Positions 9,170 through 17,092 of a stretch of 39,474 bases of DNA are shown piece after piece. The notes under the pieces were generated by a model, which saw only the letters and a list, made by a program, of their open reading frames with translations, ran no database searches and was not told where the DNA came from. Within the stretch, counting starts at the first letter, position 1. Each line of letters starts with the position of its first letter. Position numbers and translations under genes: made by a program. The stretch comes from Kiritimatiellia bacterium (GTDB lineage: Bacteria > Verrucomicrobiota > Kiritimatiellia > SLAD01): NCBI GenBank assembly GCA_007136425.1, contig SLGY01000176.1, forward strand, positions 1 to 39,474, written 5' to 3'.

Positions 9170-9951
9170 CGCACATCCTGACGGGCGGGCTTGACCGATT
9201 TCTTCTCCATATGGCGCAAGGCATCGCGCAGGGACGCGGCCTTCTCGTAGTTCTCCAGCGCGATGGCCCGCTGTAGATCTTCGCGCAGACGTTCACTCTG
9301 ACTTTTCGGCTTGCGTTGTCGCAGGTCCGCCAACAACTCGGACAACACCTCCTCCTCGTCGGTGGTGATATCCGTGTCGTATTCCGTGTCGTCGTGCTTT
9401 TTCCAGAACGCGCGGATATCGGCCAGACCCTGTTCAACGGCCAGGATCGCCATTTCGTATTCGTCCCTGCCGTCGTTTACAAACTGATCCGCCGTCGCGC
9501 GCGCGTGCATCATCCGGACATAGGGATAAAACTGCAGGAATTCCCACACCACGTCCTCGTCTTCGCCGTGCCGTTCGACCAGTTCCAGCACCATCATATT
9601 ATGGCGCGTATCGCGAATCACCCCTTCGTAATGACGTAACGCATAAAGCGCCAGGTACCGATAATAGAATTGTACGGCCTCCTGCTGCAGTTCGGCACAG
9701 GCGTTTTCGTCCAGACTCGGAAACGGTTTCCCGGAGGAGGTGCGCTCCAGCGTCAGATAATAATCCAGCAATGTCGGGTAGCCGCGCGGGCGCGTTCCGT
9801 CCGGACGCCCTTCCGGTTCTATCTGGAAAAGGCCCAAATCCAAGCGTAATTGTATTTTTGTATGCCCGTCCCGGCCCTTCACCCAGCGCGCCGAAACCCG
9901 GGATGGATCATAATCCCATCCTTCCAGTATGGCCGAAATATCCTTGCTCAA
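9166..9951 (-). CDS. UVR-motif (UvrB/UvrC-type) hypothetical protein
   Basis: 261 residues, largely helical and acidic. Residues about 215-250 (LREDLQRAIALENYEKAASL, then RDALRHME) are a UVR motif, the coiled-coil hairpin used by UvrB, UvrC, ClpC-associated McsA and others for protein contacts. Residues 1-90 contain a beta-rich segment with RWVKGRDGHTKIQLRLDLGL, and 95-190 are helical (EAVQFYYRYLALYALRHYEG). It resembles the group of conserved UVR-containing proteins found in PVC bacteria, whose job is unknown. There are no nuclease residues, so it is not UvrB or UvrC. It heads the ebo-like transcript and overlaps eboB by 4 bases. Confidence 0.75.
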   Translation of the reverse strand: MSKDISAILEGWDYDPSRVSARWVKGRDGHTKIQLRLDLGLFQIEPEGRPDGTRPRGYPTLLDYYLTLERTSSGKPFPSLDENACAELQQEAVQFYYRYLALYALRHYEGVIRDTRHNMMVLELVERHGEDEDVVWEFLQFYPYVRMMHARATADQFVNDGRDEYEMAILAVEQGLADIRAFWKKHDDTEYDTDITTDEEEVLSELLADLRQRKPKSQSERLREDLQRAIALENYEKAASLRDALRHMEKKSVKPARQDVR

Positions 9952-10071
9952 AGCGCTACTCCTTGTAATCGATTCATTCGATTACCGTCACTCTAGCAAA
10001 CCCGGCAGTCCGAATCAAATCAGGATTTAACGCGCGGGGGGGGGCATTCAGTTCTCTGCTCAGACCTATTG

Positions 10072-10142
10072 TTGTAGGGGCTTCGCTTGCGAAGACCAAG
10101 CACTACCCACATACTCGGTCCGCGCAAGCGCGGCCCCTACAA
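10072..10142. repeat. Cruciform REP-like inverted repeat
   Basis: Two 26-base arms (10072-10097 and 10117-10142) are inverted copies matching at 22 of 26 positions: TTGTAGGGGC...GACC against GGTC...GCCCCTACAA. The four mismatches are compensated inside each arm: one arm has a local hairpin TTCGCTTGCGAA and the other CGCGCAAGCGCG. So the element can form a three-stemmed structure. It lies between the divergently transcribed UVR-protein gene and the vanZ-like gene. The ORF-track start at 10087 lies inside it and is not a true start. Confidence 0.7.
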
Positions 10143-10227
10143 AGAGCTTGCGGGTAGGCCCATAAGCGGAAGATCTCGTGGCTGCTTGGTCCTGTTCCCT
10201 TCTATCCAGCCCATTAAGGAATCTTGC

Positions 10228-10650
10228 GTGATTCAGGGCGCACGGGTAGATTGGGCGACCGTGAAACTACGCGTCCTCATACCTTATGCGGTCTGGTTAT
10301 TGCCGGTGGGCTGGAGTGTCTGCATCTTTTTTCTACTGACTAGACGCGTGCACCGGTACGTCCCCGGCTGGCTTCCGCCCTGGGCGGATAAACCGACGCA
10401 TATGATGTTGTTCGGATCCCTGTCCCTGTTGACCTATCTCGCGTTCAGAAAAGGTTCGACCGTTACGATGAAATGGGCCGCGGGCTGCGCGTTTCTCTAT
10501 GCCACCGTGTACGGCGCGGCGATGGAAGGTTATCAGTATTACATCCCATGGCGCACCGCCGATTGGGGGGATGTCCTCGCAAATACGATCGGCGCCGCCG
10601 TCGTCTTCCTGGCGATGCTGGTCGAGCGCATACGCTGGCCCTATCCGTAG
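10228..10650 (+). CDS. VanZ-family membrane protein
   Basis: 140 residues from a GTG at 10228, chosen because AAGGA sits 7 bases upstream. The ORF-track ATG at 10087 would translate the repeat element. Four hydrophobic segments are visible, beginning VLIPYAVWLLPVGWSVCIFF. VanZ-like motifs are present: DKPTHMMLFGSLSLLTYLAF, then YGAAMEGYQYYIPWRTADWGD followed by VLANTIGAAV. The D/H pair in the second helix and the E-Q-x-x-R-x-x-D-x-x-D-x-x-N pattern are the conserved polar residues of the family. VanZ proteins are linked to resistance to glycopeptides or envelope compounds, but most homologues have no known role. Its stop codon lies inside the next repeat. Confidence 0.8.
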   Translation: MIQGARVDWATVKLRVLIPYAVWLLPVGWSVCIFFLLTRRVHRYVPGWLPPWADKPTHMMLFGSLSLLTYLAFRKGSTVTMKWAAGCAFLYATVYGAAMEGYQYYIPWRTADWGDVLANTIGAAVVFLAMLVERIRWPYP

Positions 10651-10699
10651 CGCCGATTTCCAATCGGCGCATTGCTCCCATTGAAAATGGGAGCTACGG
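10645..10699. repeat. Cloverleaf-like intergenic palindromic repeat overlapping the vanZ stop
   Basis: Outer arms CCGTAGC (10645-10651) and GCTACGG (10693-10699) enclose two inner hairpins: GCCGATT/AATCGGC with loop TCC, and CTCCCATT/AATGGGAG with loop GAA. Together they form a three-way junction. The TAG of the vanZ-like gene is part of the outer arm, so the repeat supplies the end of that gene. It may act as a Rho-independent-like transcript end or mRNA stabiliser, or be a mobile repeat; sequences of this style are dispersed in PVC genomes as far as I recall. Confidence 0.75.
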
Positions 10700-10807
10700 A
10701 AGCAGGCTTAGAACATTGAGACGGGTAACAGCGTGGATGCAACGTCCAGTGATAGAATTGTTCTAAAGGGGTCGCCAATGTGCGGCGGTTGTTGTAAGGT
10801 CCTACCC

Positions 10808-11905
10808 ATGCAGAAACAAACTCCTTTATATGATAACCATGCGGCGCTCGGCGCGCGTATGGCTCCGTTTGCAGGCTGGGACATGCCGATCCAATACGCG
10901 GGCATCCTCGCTGAACACGAGCACACACGCACCCGGGCTTCGCTATTCGACACCTGCCACATGGGCGAATTCGAGATCAGCGGGCCGGGCGCCGAGGCCG
11001 ATCTCGACCGATTACTGACCCAGAACGTGGCCACCATCAAAATGAACCAGTGCCGATACGGCTTCCTACTCAAGGAAGACGGCGGCGTAATCGATGACTT
11101 GACCTGTTACCGGCTTGGACCGGACCGATTCTTTCTGGTTGTCAACGCGGGCACACTGGCAGCAGATGCCGAATGGATTCAATCGCATTTATCTCCGGAC
11201 ACCACCTTCTCAGATATGTCGCCGACCATGGCCAAACTGGATGTGCAAGGCCCGGACTCACGCGCGGAAACCGAGAAGGCCCTGGGCCGTTCCCTTCCCG
11301 ACCTGAAATTCTTCTACTGCGCAGAATGGGAGATCGACGGCATACCCTGTCTGATAAGCCGAACGGGATATACCGGGGAATGGGGTTACGAATTCTATTT
11401 CCCGGCTGAAGCAGCCGCGCGTATCTGGGAGAAACTGCTGGCTCCCGGCGCGATCAAACCCGCCGGACTCGGCGCGAGGGACACGCTGCGCCTGGAAGTC
11501 GGCTATCCGCTGTACGGGCATGAACTCGGGCCCGACCGCACCCCGGTGGCCGCCGTGAACGGCCTTTTCATGGACACGAACAAGGATTTTATCGGGCGCG
11601 CGGCCGTTTTGCGCGATCTCGAAGAAGGCGTACCGGAAAAACTCACCGCGCTGCGCCTTGAGACCAAACGCGCCGCCCGGGCGGGCGACACCGTTATCCA
11701 TGGCGATGAACCGGTCGGCGCCGTTACCAGCGGTTCCCTGGCGCCCAGCCTGAATGTCGCCGTCGCCCTCGCCTATGTCCGGTCCGACCTTTCTGAGCCC
11801 GGCCAAAAACTGGAAGTGGAAACGCGCGGAAAACGGTTACCGGCGGAAATAACCGAACTGCCCTTTTACAAAGACGGCACCGCGCGCCGCAAACCGAAGC
11901 CGTAA
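10808..11905 (+). CDS. gcvT: Aminomethyltransferase (glycine cleavage system T protein)
   Basis: 365 residues. GcvT transfers the methylene group from the lipoyl-bound aminomethyl intermediate to tetrahydrofolate, releasing ammonia. Family motifs: TPLYDNHAALGARMAPFAGW at the start, ASLFDTCHMGEFEISGPGA, the folate-site Asp in DDLTCYRLGPDRFFLVVNAG, SRTGYTGEWGYEFYFP and the C-terminal GAVTSGSLAPSLNVAVALAY. The ATG at 10808 matches the usual family start. An in-frame ATG at 10778 with AAAGGGG upstream would add MCGGCCKVLP and cannot be excluded. No gcvH or gcvP is adjacent. No glycine riboswitch was recognised in the 157-base leader. Confidence 0.92.
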   Translation: MQKQTPLYDNHAALGARMAPFAGWDMPIQYAGILAEHEHTRTRASLFDTCHMGEFEISGPGAEADLDRLLTQNVATIKMNQCRYGFLLKEDGGVIDDLTCYRLGPDRFFLVVNAGTLAADAEWIQSHLSPDTTFSDMSPTMAKLDVQGPDSRAETEKALGRSLPDLKFFYCAEWEIDGIPCLISRTGYTGEWGYEFYFPAEAAARIWEKLLAPGAIKPAGLGARDTLRLEVGYPLYGHELGPDRTPVAAVNGLFMDTNKDFIGRAAVLRDLEEGVPEKLTALRLETKRAARAGDTVIHGDEPVGAVTSGSLAPSLNVAVALAYVRSDLSEPGQKLEVETRGKRLPAEITELPFYKDGTARRKPKP

Positions 11906-11943
11906 TCGTGCCCTTTAAAGGGACGAATACGTTGTTTCCATTT

Positions 11944-12699
11944 CTACCGAAACAGGTCGTCCGCCTCCGGGCGGAGCATCGATTCGGCGCGATCTTCCCC
12001 TGCCTCCCACTGCAATCCGCGTACCAGCACCGCCGGAATCCCTGCCGACTTATGCATCAGCAACCCCGCAGCGGCCGCCACCTCGTCCGCGAACGCGGGG
12101 ATCGTCGCACGTAACGGGCGGCCATGAGCGTCTTGCGTTTCGGTCAAATCCACCAAACCCGGTACGCCCGCCAAGCCGATCGCCACGTTCACCAGTCCCA
12201 TCCGCCACGGACGGCCGAACGAATCGGCGATAATCACGCCGGGCGCCGTTCCGAATCGTTGTTCCAATCCTTTCCGCAACGCGCAGGCACTGGCGTCGGG
12301 ATCTTCCGGCAACAACACCACCGACCCGCCGTCCGGCACGTTGGACTCGTCGATACCCGCGTTCGCCATAATCAGTCCGAGCCGATGCAGGCATATCAAC
12401 ACCGATTCCCGCTCCGACGTCGGCGGTTTGATGCGTAGAATCTTTCGGCTTTCCCGCAGGATCAATTCGACTTTGGCGGGATCCTTGCGCACCTCTTTTG
12501 CGAGCCGCATGGCCTCATCCGATGGGTGCACGTCTTCCAGACGGAACACGCGACCCTCGGCTTTGGATACGACTTTGTGCGCCAGCACAAGAATATCGCC
12601 CGGTTCCAGCGCCAACTCGGCACGCGCTAACGCGTCCGCGACAAACGCGGTCAGATCATCGCCCGCCCGGACTTCCGGCAGCCCCGGCAATGCGCGCAT
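11944..12699 (-). CDS. cofE: Coenzyme F420-0:L-glutamate ligase
   Basis: 251 residues from the ATG at 12699, which has GGAAG upstream and overlaps the cofC stop as TAATG. The ORF-track start at 12723 would add eight residues ahead of ALPGLPEVRAGDDL, the normal opening. CofE adds gamma-linked glutamates to F420-0 using GTP. Seen motifs: GDILVLAHKVVSKAEGRVF, RKDPAKVELILRES, ANAGIDESNV and IADSFGRPWRMGLVNVAIG (the last is the family signature). It is the single-domain archaeal-like form without the C-terminal nitroreductase-like domain of actinobacterial FbiB. It is the last gene of the F420 cluster. Confidence 0.94.
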   Translation of the reverse strand: MRALPGLPEVRAGDDLTAFVADALARAELALEPGDILVLAHKVVSKAEGRVFRLEDVHPSDEAMRLAKEVRKDPAKVELILRESRKILRIKPPTSERESVLICLHRLGLIMANAGIDESNVPDGGSVVLLPEDPDASACALRKGLEQRFGTAPGVIIADSFGRPWRMGLVNVAIGLAGVPGLVDLTETQDAHGRPLRATIPAFADEVAAAAGLLMHKSAGIPAVLVRGLQWEAGEDRAESMLRPEADDLFR

Positions 12700-13352
12700 T
12701 ATAACTTCCGGGGGATGTCCCATTCTTCCAATACCTTCTTTAGCGTGTCGTTTTGTCCGTTTTGCATGAAAGCGCGCACATCGTCCGGCGTGTCCAGATC
12801 AAGCACCAGGCTGTCGAGGCGGACAACCGAGCAGGGCACCCCCTTTTCGCGCGCCTGCGCCATATAATCGGGAAAAGAACGATCGCCGAAACGAAATCGC
12901 AACACATCGGGCGGCGTGGTCAGAATCGCATTGGTCCCGTCGTCGCCCGTGGCTGGACATAAGATCACCGAGGGATCGGGCCGTTCCCGCGTCAGTAGAT
13001 CGCGAATTTCTGCGGCATCCAGACCCGCCATATCCCCGGGAATGACTACCTGCGAACGGAAACCTTGCGCCCCGCTCCAAGCGGTTGCTTTTTCCACGGC
13101 GGCGGTTTCCCCCTCGGAAGCCTCTTCGCGCAATACGGAGAAACCTTCCTCTTCCGCACGGCCCGCCACGCGTTCCGAATCCGTCACGACCAGGATATGA
13201 GCAATGGACGTGAAATCCTTGAAGAAGGAAAAGGTCTGCTCAATAAGCATCAAGGCCAGGGCGCGACGCTGGTCCGGGGTCAATAAGGCCGCTAAACGCT
13301 CCTTCGCCTTCATCGGGTCTTTGATCGGCAATACGATGTTGATATCTTTCAT
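12699..13352 (-). CDS. cofC: 2-phospho-L-lactate (or PEP) guanylyltransferase
   Basis: 217 residues, nucleotidyltransferase of the CofC/FbiD family. It activates the three-carbon acid used to build F420: 2-phospholactate in archaea, phosphoenolpyruvate in mycobacteria and 3-phosphoglycerate in some Proteobacteria. Which one applies here cannot be told from the sequence alone. Motifs: VLPIKDPMKAKERLA (nucleotide loop), VIPGDMAGLDAAEI (metal-binding GD) and CPATGDDGTNAIL followed by FRFG. The TAA overlaps the cofE ATG. It is separated from cofD by a 177-base gap that carries a repeat. Confidence 0.92.
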   Translation of the reverse strand: MKDINIVLPIKDPMKAKERLAALLTPDQRRALALMLIEQTFSFFKDFTSIAHILVVTDSERVAGRAEEEGFSVLREEASEGETAAVEKATAWSGAQGFRSQVVIPGDMAGLDAAEIRDLLTRERPDPSVILCPATGDDGTNAILTTPPDVLRFRFGDRSFPDYMAQAREKGVPCSVVRLDSLVLDLDTPDDVRAFMQNGQNDTLKKVLEEWDIPRKL

Positions 13353-13444
13353 ATTCCTGCCGGCTTAAACTTCCATCCCGCACCTTCTCCCTGATGGAGC
13401 AGGGCGCTACTCAAACTTATCCCAAAACTCGGCTGCCGTGCGCT

Positions 13445-13502
13445 GAACGTCGAACATCGAACATTGGACGTTCAACGTTGAATGTTGGACGTTGGACGTT
13501 CG
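13445..13502. repeat. Short inverted/direct repeat cluster inside the cof operon
   Basis: The cofD-cofC gap contains near-copies of GAACATCGAACATTGGACG and its inverse. They are centred on the palindrome TTCAACGTTGAA (13471-13482) and followed by TTGGACG given twice. The string is made almost entirely of permutations of GAACGT/ACGTTC, so it could form several alternative hairpins. Similar strings occur between genes in PVC genomes as far as I recall. A role in processing the cof transcript is possible but not shown. Confidence 0.55.
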
Positions 13503-13529
13503 CTCCCTCTTCTCCGCGATGCGAGGACA

Positions 13530-14492
13530 TCACCGAGCGCGAACACCCGCACCCCACTCCGCAATTTCCCCTGCCAAACGTACACGGTCCTCTTTGCTCT
13601 GCATCACGGTGCGCGTCGTCTTCACCTTCAAACCCATCTCTTCCAGTTCGGCTCTGTGCGCGCGATCCGCTTCGTCGATCACGATCGCATCGATCAACCC
13701 GTCATAATATTTCGCCACACCTAGCGCGTCCGAAGAAAACCCTTTTGCCCGCATCATACGGTCCGACGGTCCTTTCAAAGATTGCCCGCCGATCAGCGGG
13801 CATACGGCGACCCGGAACGTCGACGCTGCGGCTAACGCATTCCTTACACCGTCAACCGCCAGAATCGGTCCGATACTGGCCACCGGATTGCTTGGCGCAA
13901 CGACAATCAGGCTCGCCGTCCCTATGGCGTCCAACACTTCCGGCGTGGCCTGCGCCGTGTCGGCGCCGTCAAACCACACATCGCGCGGTTCCGGCCGGCA
14001 ACGCGCTTTCAGGTAATAGGCCTGAAAGTTCATCGCGCCTTCGTCCGTTTCGACCATCGTCTGCAGGAACTCGTCGGTGGGCGGCATGACCCGCGCGCCA
14101 GATACACCGAGTCGGCGCGCGATGTCGGACGCAATCACGGTCGGGCGCACTCCGGCACGGCGCTGTTTCGTGCGATAGATATGCGTGGCCAGATCGAGGT
14201 CGCCGAGATTCATCCACGTATCTTCGCCAAGACGATTGAGCATCTCGATCGTCCGAAACGTATCACCCTCGATCCCCCACCCTTTCTCATCATCAACGAT
14301 ACCGGCCAGCGTGTACGTGACGATATCGAGGTCCGGCGAGATCCACAACCCGTGCTGTTCCACGTCGTCGCCAGTATTGCCGATGATGTCAAGGGGCCGG
14401 CCCGGCTCAAGCCGGGCGAAGCCGTCCACCAGCTTCGCCCCGCCCACTCCGCCGGAAAACAACAGCACACTCGAAGAGTCGTCCTGGCTCAT
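13530..14492 (-). CDS. cofD: 2-phospho-L-lactate transferase (F420 side-chain transferase)
   Basis: 320 residues. CofD/FbiA joins the guanylylated acid from CofC to the deazaflavin Fo, giving F420-0 (or dehydro-F420-0) and GMP. Family motifs: LLFSGGVGGAKLVDGFARL at the start, IGNTGDDVEQHGLWISPDLD, TYTLAGIVDDEKGWGIEGDT, WMNLGDLDLATHIYRT, APSNPVASIGPILAVDG and CPLIGGQSLKGPSDRMM. All are complete. It lies 63 bases downstream of the second LLM oxidoreductase gene and upstream of cofC on the same strand. Confidence 0.95.
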   Translation of the reverse strand: MSQDDSSSVLLFSGGVGGAKLVDGFARLEPGRPLDIIGNTGDDVEQHGLWISPDLDIVTYTLAGIVDDEKGWGIEGDTFRTIEMLNRLGEDTWMNLGDLDLATHIYRTKQRRAGVRPTVIASDIARRLGVSGARVMPPTDEFLQTMVETDEGAMNFQAYYLKARCRPEPRDVWFDGADTAQATPEVLDAIGTASLIVVAPSNPVASIGPILAVDGVRNALAAASTFRVAVCPLIGGQSLKGPSDRMMRAKGFSSDALGVAKYYDGLIDAIVIDEADRAHRAELEEMGLKVKTTRTVMQSKEDRVRLAGEIAEWGAGVRAR

Positions 14493-14555
14493 ATAAGAAG
14501 GACTCCCGGTACCGCCCGACCCTGTTCCGCCGATCGCTCGGCGCCGGTCGAGTGC

Positions 14556-15563
14556 TTAGTTGACCGCAAAGGTATCGATCATCAGTTGCACGTCGTCCGC
14601 CATCGGATAGAGGATCGGACAGGTACAGCCGTGATCGATGTATTCCTGGACCTTCTTCTTCGCCTGTTCCGGCGTACCGCTCGCGGAGATTCGATCCACC
14701 AGATCGTCCGGCACATATTGCATGGCCTTTTCGACCTGCTCTTTCGTCGCCGGCCAACCCAGGGTCTCCTGAATCTTATCCACGACTTCTTGAGGCGTGT
14801 TGCTGGCCTTGGCGATATGCGGCTGTTGCGCCAGATACTGGGTCAAGAGCCACTTGGCCGCATAACGCGCCTTGTTCTCGTCATGATCCACGGAGCAAAC
14901 GATCAATTGCGGACGATCAATGTCGTCCAGCGATCGACCCGCCTTCTTCGCCCCCTTTTCGAGCAGCTCCATCGCCTTAACGTTGTAGTCCGGCGATACG
15001 CAGTAATTGAGGCAGGCGCCATCCGCGATTTCACCCGTCATCTCCATCATCTTGGGTCCCGTGGCCCCGATCATGATCGGGACGTTGCGGGGATCCGTGT
15101 TGCCGTGCACCACGTCCAGCTTGATCCCGTTGACTTTGTGAAAGTCGCCATCAAACGTCACCGTTTCCATATTCAACAGGCGCCGCAACACTTCCACCGT
15201 CTCGCGCATGGCCTTGAGAGGCCGGCTGCGATCGACCCCGACGTTCTTCGCCAGCGGATCCCACCACGCGCCGATACCGCAAATGACGCGATTAGGCGCC
15301 AGATCGTCAAGCGTCAGAAACGTCGAGGCCAACAACCCGATGTTCCGCGTCCAGTTGTTGATCACGCCGGATCCGACTTTCAAGTTCTTCGTGGTCGCGG
15401 CAAACGCCGCCATGGGCACGATCGCATCGCGTACCAGACGCGATTCCGCCTGCCACACGGCCTCGAATCCCTTCGATTCGGCGTATTGACAATATTTGAT
15501 TCCGTCCTGCAGGGAGTGCTTGTCCTGTAGATAAAGGGCCATCCGTTTCTTTTCCGCGCTCAT
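14556..15563 (-). CDS. LLM-class (F420-dependent type) oxidoreductase, Mer-like
   Basis: 335 residues, bacterial luciferase-like TIM barrel. The ATG has AAAGGA 8 bases upstream. Features: [56 protein letters not shown] and [20 protein letters not shown]. The layout resembles methylenetetrahydromethanopterin reductase (Mer) and F420-dependent LLM enzymes rather than FMN monooxygenases. Being placed between cofH and cofD makes F420 its likely cofactor, which is inference. Substrate unknown. The unusual C-terminal segment [10 protein letters not shown] has two cysteines. Confidence 0.85.
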   Translation of the reverse strand: MSAEKKRMALYLQDKHSLQDGIKYCQYAESKGFEAVWQAESRLVRDAIVPMAAFAATTKNLKVGSGVINNWTRNIGLLASTFLTLDDLAPNRVICGIGAWWDPLAKNVGVDRSRPLKAMRETVEVLRRLLNMETVTFDGDFHKVNGIKLDVVHGNTDPRNVPIMIGATGPKMMEMTGEIADGACLNYCVSPDYNVKAMELLEKGAKKAGRSLDDIDRPQLIVCSVDHDENKARYAAKWLLTQYLAQQPHIAKASNTPQEVVDKIQETLGWPATKEQVEKAMQYVPDDLVDRISASGTPEQAKKKVQEYIDHGCTCPILYPMADDVQLMIDTFAVN

Positions 15564-15699
15564 GTCATTGTCCTTTCTGTAATGTGTTCGACTCTATTGT
15601 GATCGTTTCTCATCCCATACGGAGCTTCCGCGTCCGGTGATACGCCGGACCGTCCATACCCGGCCCTGGAAGCGGGGCCGTTCCATGCCAGCACCATCC

Positions 15700-16983
15700 T
15701 CACCCCTCCATCGCCAGGGCCCCAGACCCCTTCCGCGAACCGGCCACCCGGTCCACCGCCTGCGCCTGAATCTCGTTGCGACCGACAAGCGGATCGTAGT
15801 CATCCGGATCATGGTCGTCGTATCGTTCCAACACCTCGTACAGCGTATTGCGACGCACCGGATCACGACCCGCTGCGCGAATGATCCGCACCATCTCCGC
15901 CGGCGTGATCTCTTGGCCGTGCGGCGCACCGGACGCTCGTGAAATGCTTTCGTTCATCAAGGTCCCGCCCAGATCGTTCACCCCGTACGACAGGATCTCG
16001 CGCGCAAGTTCCGGACCCATCTTGACCCACGACACCTGCACGTTGTCGATCCAACCATGCAGCATGAGCCGCGCGACGGCATGTACGCGAATGTTCTCGT
16101 CATAGGTCGGCCCGGGCCGCGATTCGCCATCGCGGAATATCGGGGAATCATAATGAATGAAACCCAACGGCACGAACTCCGTGAAGCCGCCGGTCTCGCG
16201 CTGGATCGAGCGTAACAATGCCATGTGCTGCGCCCAATGCCGCGGCTCATCTACGTGTCCGTACATCATGGTGGATGTGGTCGGCAGCCCGTTCGCGTGC
16301 GCCGCCTTGATGATTCGCACCCATTCATCGGCCGTAAGCTTGTCCTGGGTCAGCTTCTTGCGCACTTCCACATCCAGGATCTCCGCCGCCGTGCCCGGCA
16401 TCGAGCCCAATCCGTGCTCCATGAGATCACGAATGAACGACTCCGGCGAACAACGCTGCTTCTTTGCGCCGAACCAGATTTCAAACGGGGAGAAGGCATG
16501 AATATGCATCTCCGGCACACGTTCCTTGATGGCGATGAGGATGTTCCGGTAATGATCGCCCTTGATTCGGGGATGAAGGCCGCCCTGAATGCACACCTCC
16601 GTCGCGCCCCGCCGCCAAGCCTCTTCCGCGCGCCGCGCAATCTCTTCAAAAGGCAATAGCTCCGCGTCCGGATCCTCCATGCGCTTGTGAAAATTGCAGA
16701 ACCGGCAGCCCATGTAACAGACGTTGGTGAAATTGATGTTGCGCGTGACGACAAACGACACCGCATCACCTACCGTGCGATGGCGGACGATGTCGGCGGT
16801 CTTCAGCAGCGCGGCCAGTTCCTCGCCCTGCGAATGAAAGAGGCGCTCGCCTTCGTCCGCTGTAAGCGCTCCGCCCGTCAACGGTTTCTCGAGAGTACGC
16901 GCCACATCCGAATCTATGCGCTTGAACAACGACTCGACGTCGGCGATGCCCTCATCCAGGTTTTGTCGATTGTGCGTAATCAC
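15700..16983 (-). CDS. cofH: 5-amino-6-(D-ribitylamino)uracil-tyrosine 4-hydroxyphenyl transferase (Fo synthase subunit 2)
   Basis: 427 residues, radical-SAM enzyme of Fo synthesis. The cluster motif is CYMGCRFCNFHK (Cx3Cx2C) near residue 92. Other motifs are EVCIQGGLHPRIKGDHY, HIHAFSPFEIWFGAKK, LGSMPGTAAEILD and LGGTLMNESISRASGAPHG. CofH joins tyrosine and the ribityl-uracil precursor, and CofG completes the deazaflavin. The annotated start is a GTG with no clear ribosome site, so the true start may be slightly downstream. It is a separate protein here, unlike the fused FbiC of actinobacteria. Confidence 0.94.
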   Translation of the reverse strand: MITHNRQNLDEGIADVESLFKRIDSDVARTLEKPLTGGALTADEGERLFHSQGEELAALLKTADIVRHRTVGDAVSFVVTRNINFTNVCYMGCRFCNFHKRMEDPDAELLPFEEIARRAEEAWRRGATEVCIQGGLHPRIKGDHYRNILIAIKERVPEMHIHAFSPFEIWFGAKKQRCSPESFIRDLMEHGLGSMPGTAAEILDVEVRKKLTQDKLTADEWVRIIKAAHANGLPTTSTMMYGHVDEPRHWAQHMALLRSIQRETGGFTEFVPLGFIHYDSPIFRDGESRPGPTYDENIRVHAVARLMLHGWIDNVQVSWVKMGPELAREILSYGVNDLGGTLMNESISRASGAPHGQEITPAEMVRIIRAAGRDPVRRNTLYEVLERYDDHDPDDYDPLVGRNEIQAQAVDRVAGSRKGSGALAMEG

Positions 16984-17092
16984 GCGGGTTTTCAGGGTTC
17001 AGTGTTCAGCAAAGAGAACATTCCATGTTCGGCTTGACCGAAGGAGTCCTATTCTTCGCGTCCTCCTGTTAAACATCTTTGCAAGCTTCTGT

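Noticed and set aside
10087-10227. ORF-track N-terminal extension of the vanZ-like gene
   Set aside because: It would translate the cruciform repeat; the GTG at 10228 has AAGGA and leads straight into the membrane domain.
10651-10807. Possible glycine riboswitch before gcvT
   Set aside because: No conserved aptamer core was found; the leader is largely the cloverleaf repeat.
14181-15530. 449-aa plus-strand ORF opposite cofD and the LLM gene
   Set aside because: Spans two real minus-strand genes and their gap; no recognisable domain.
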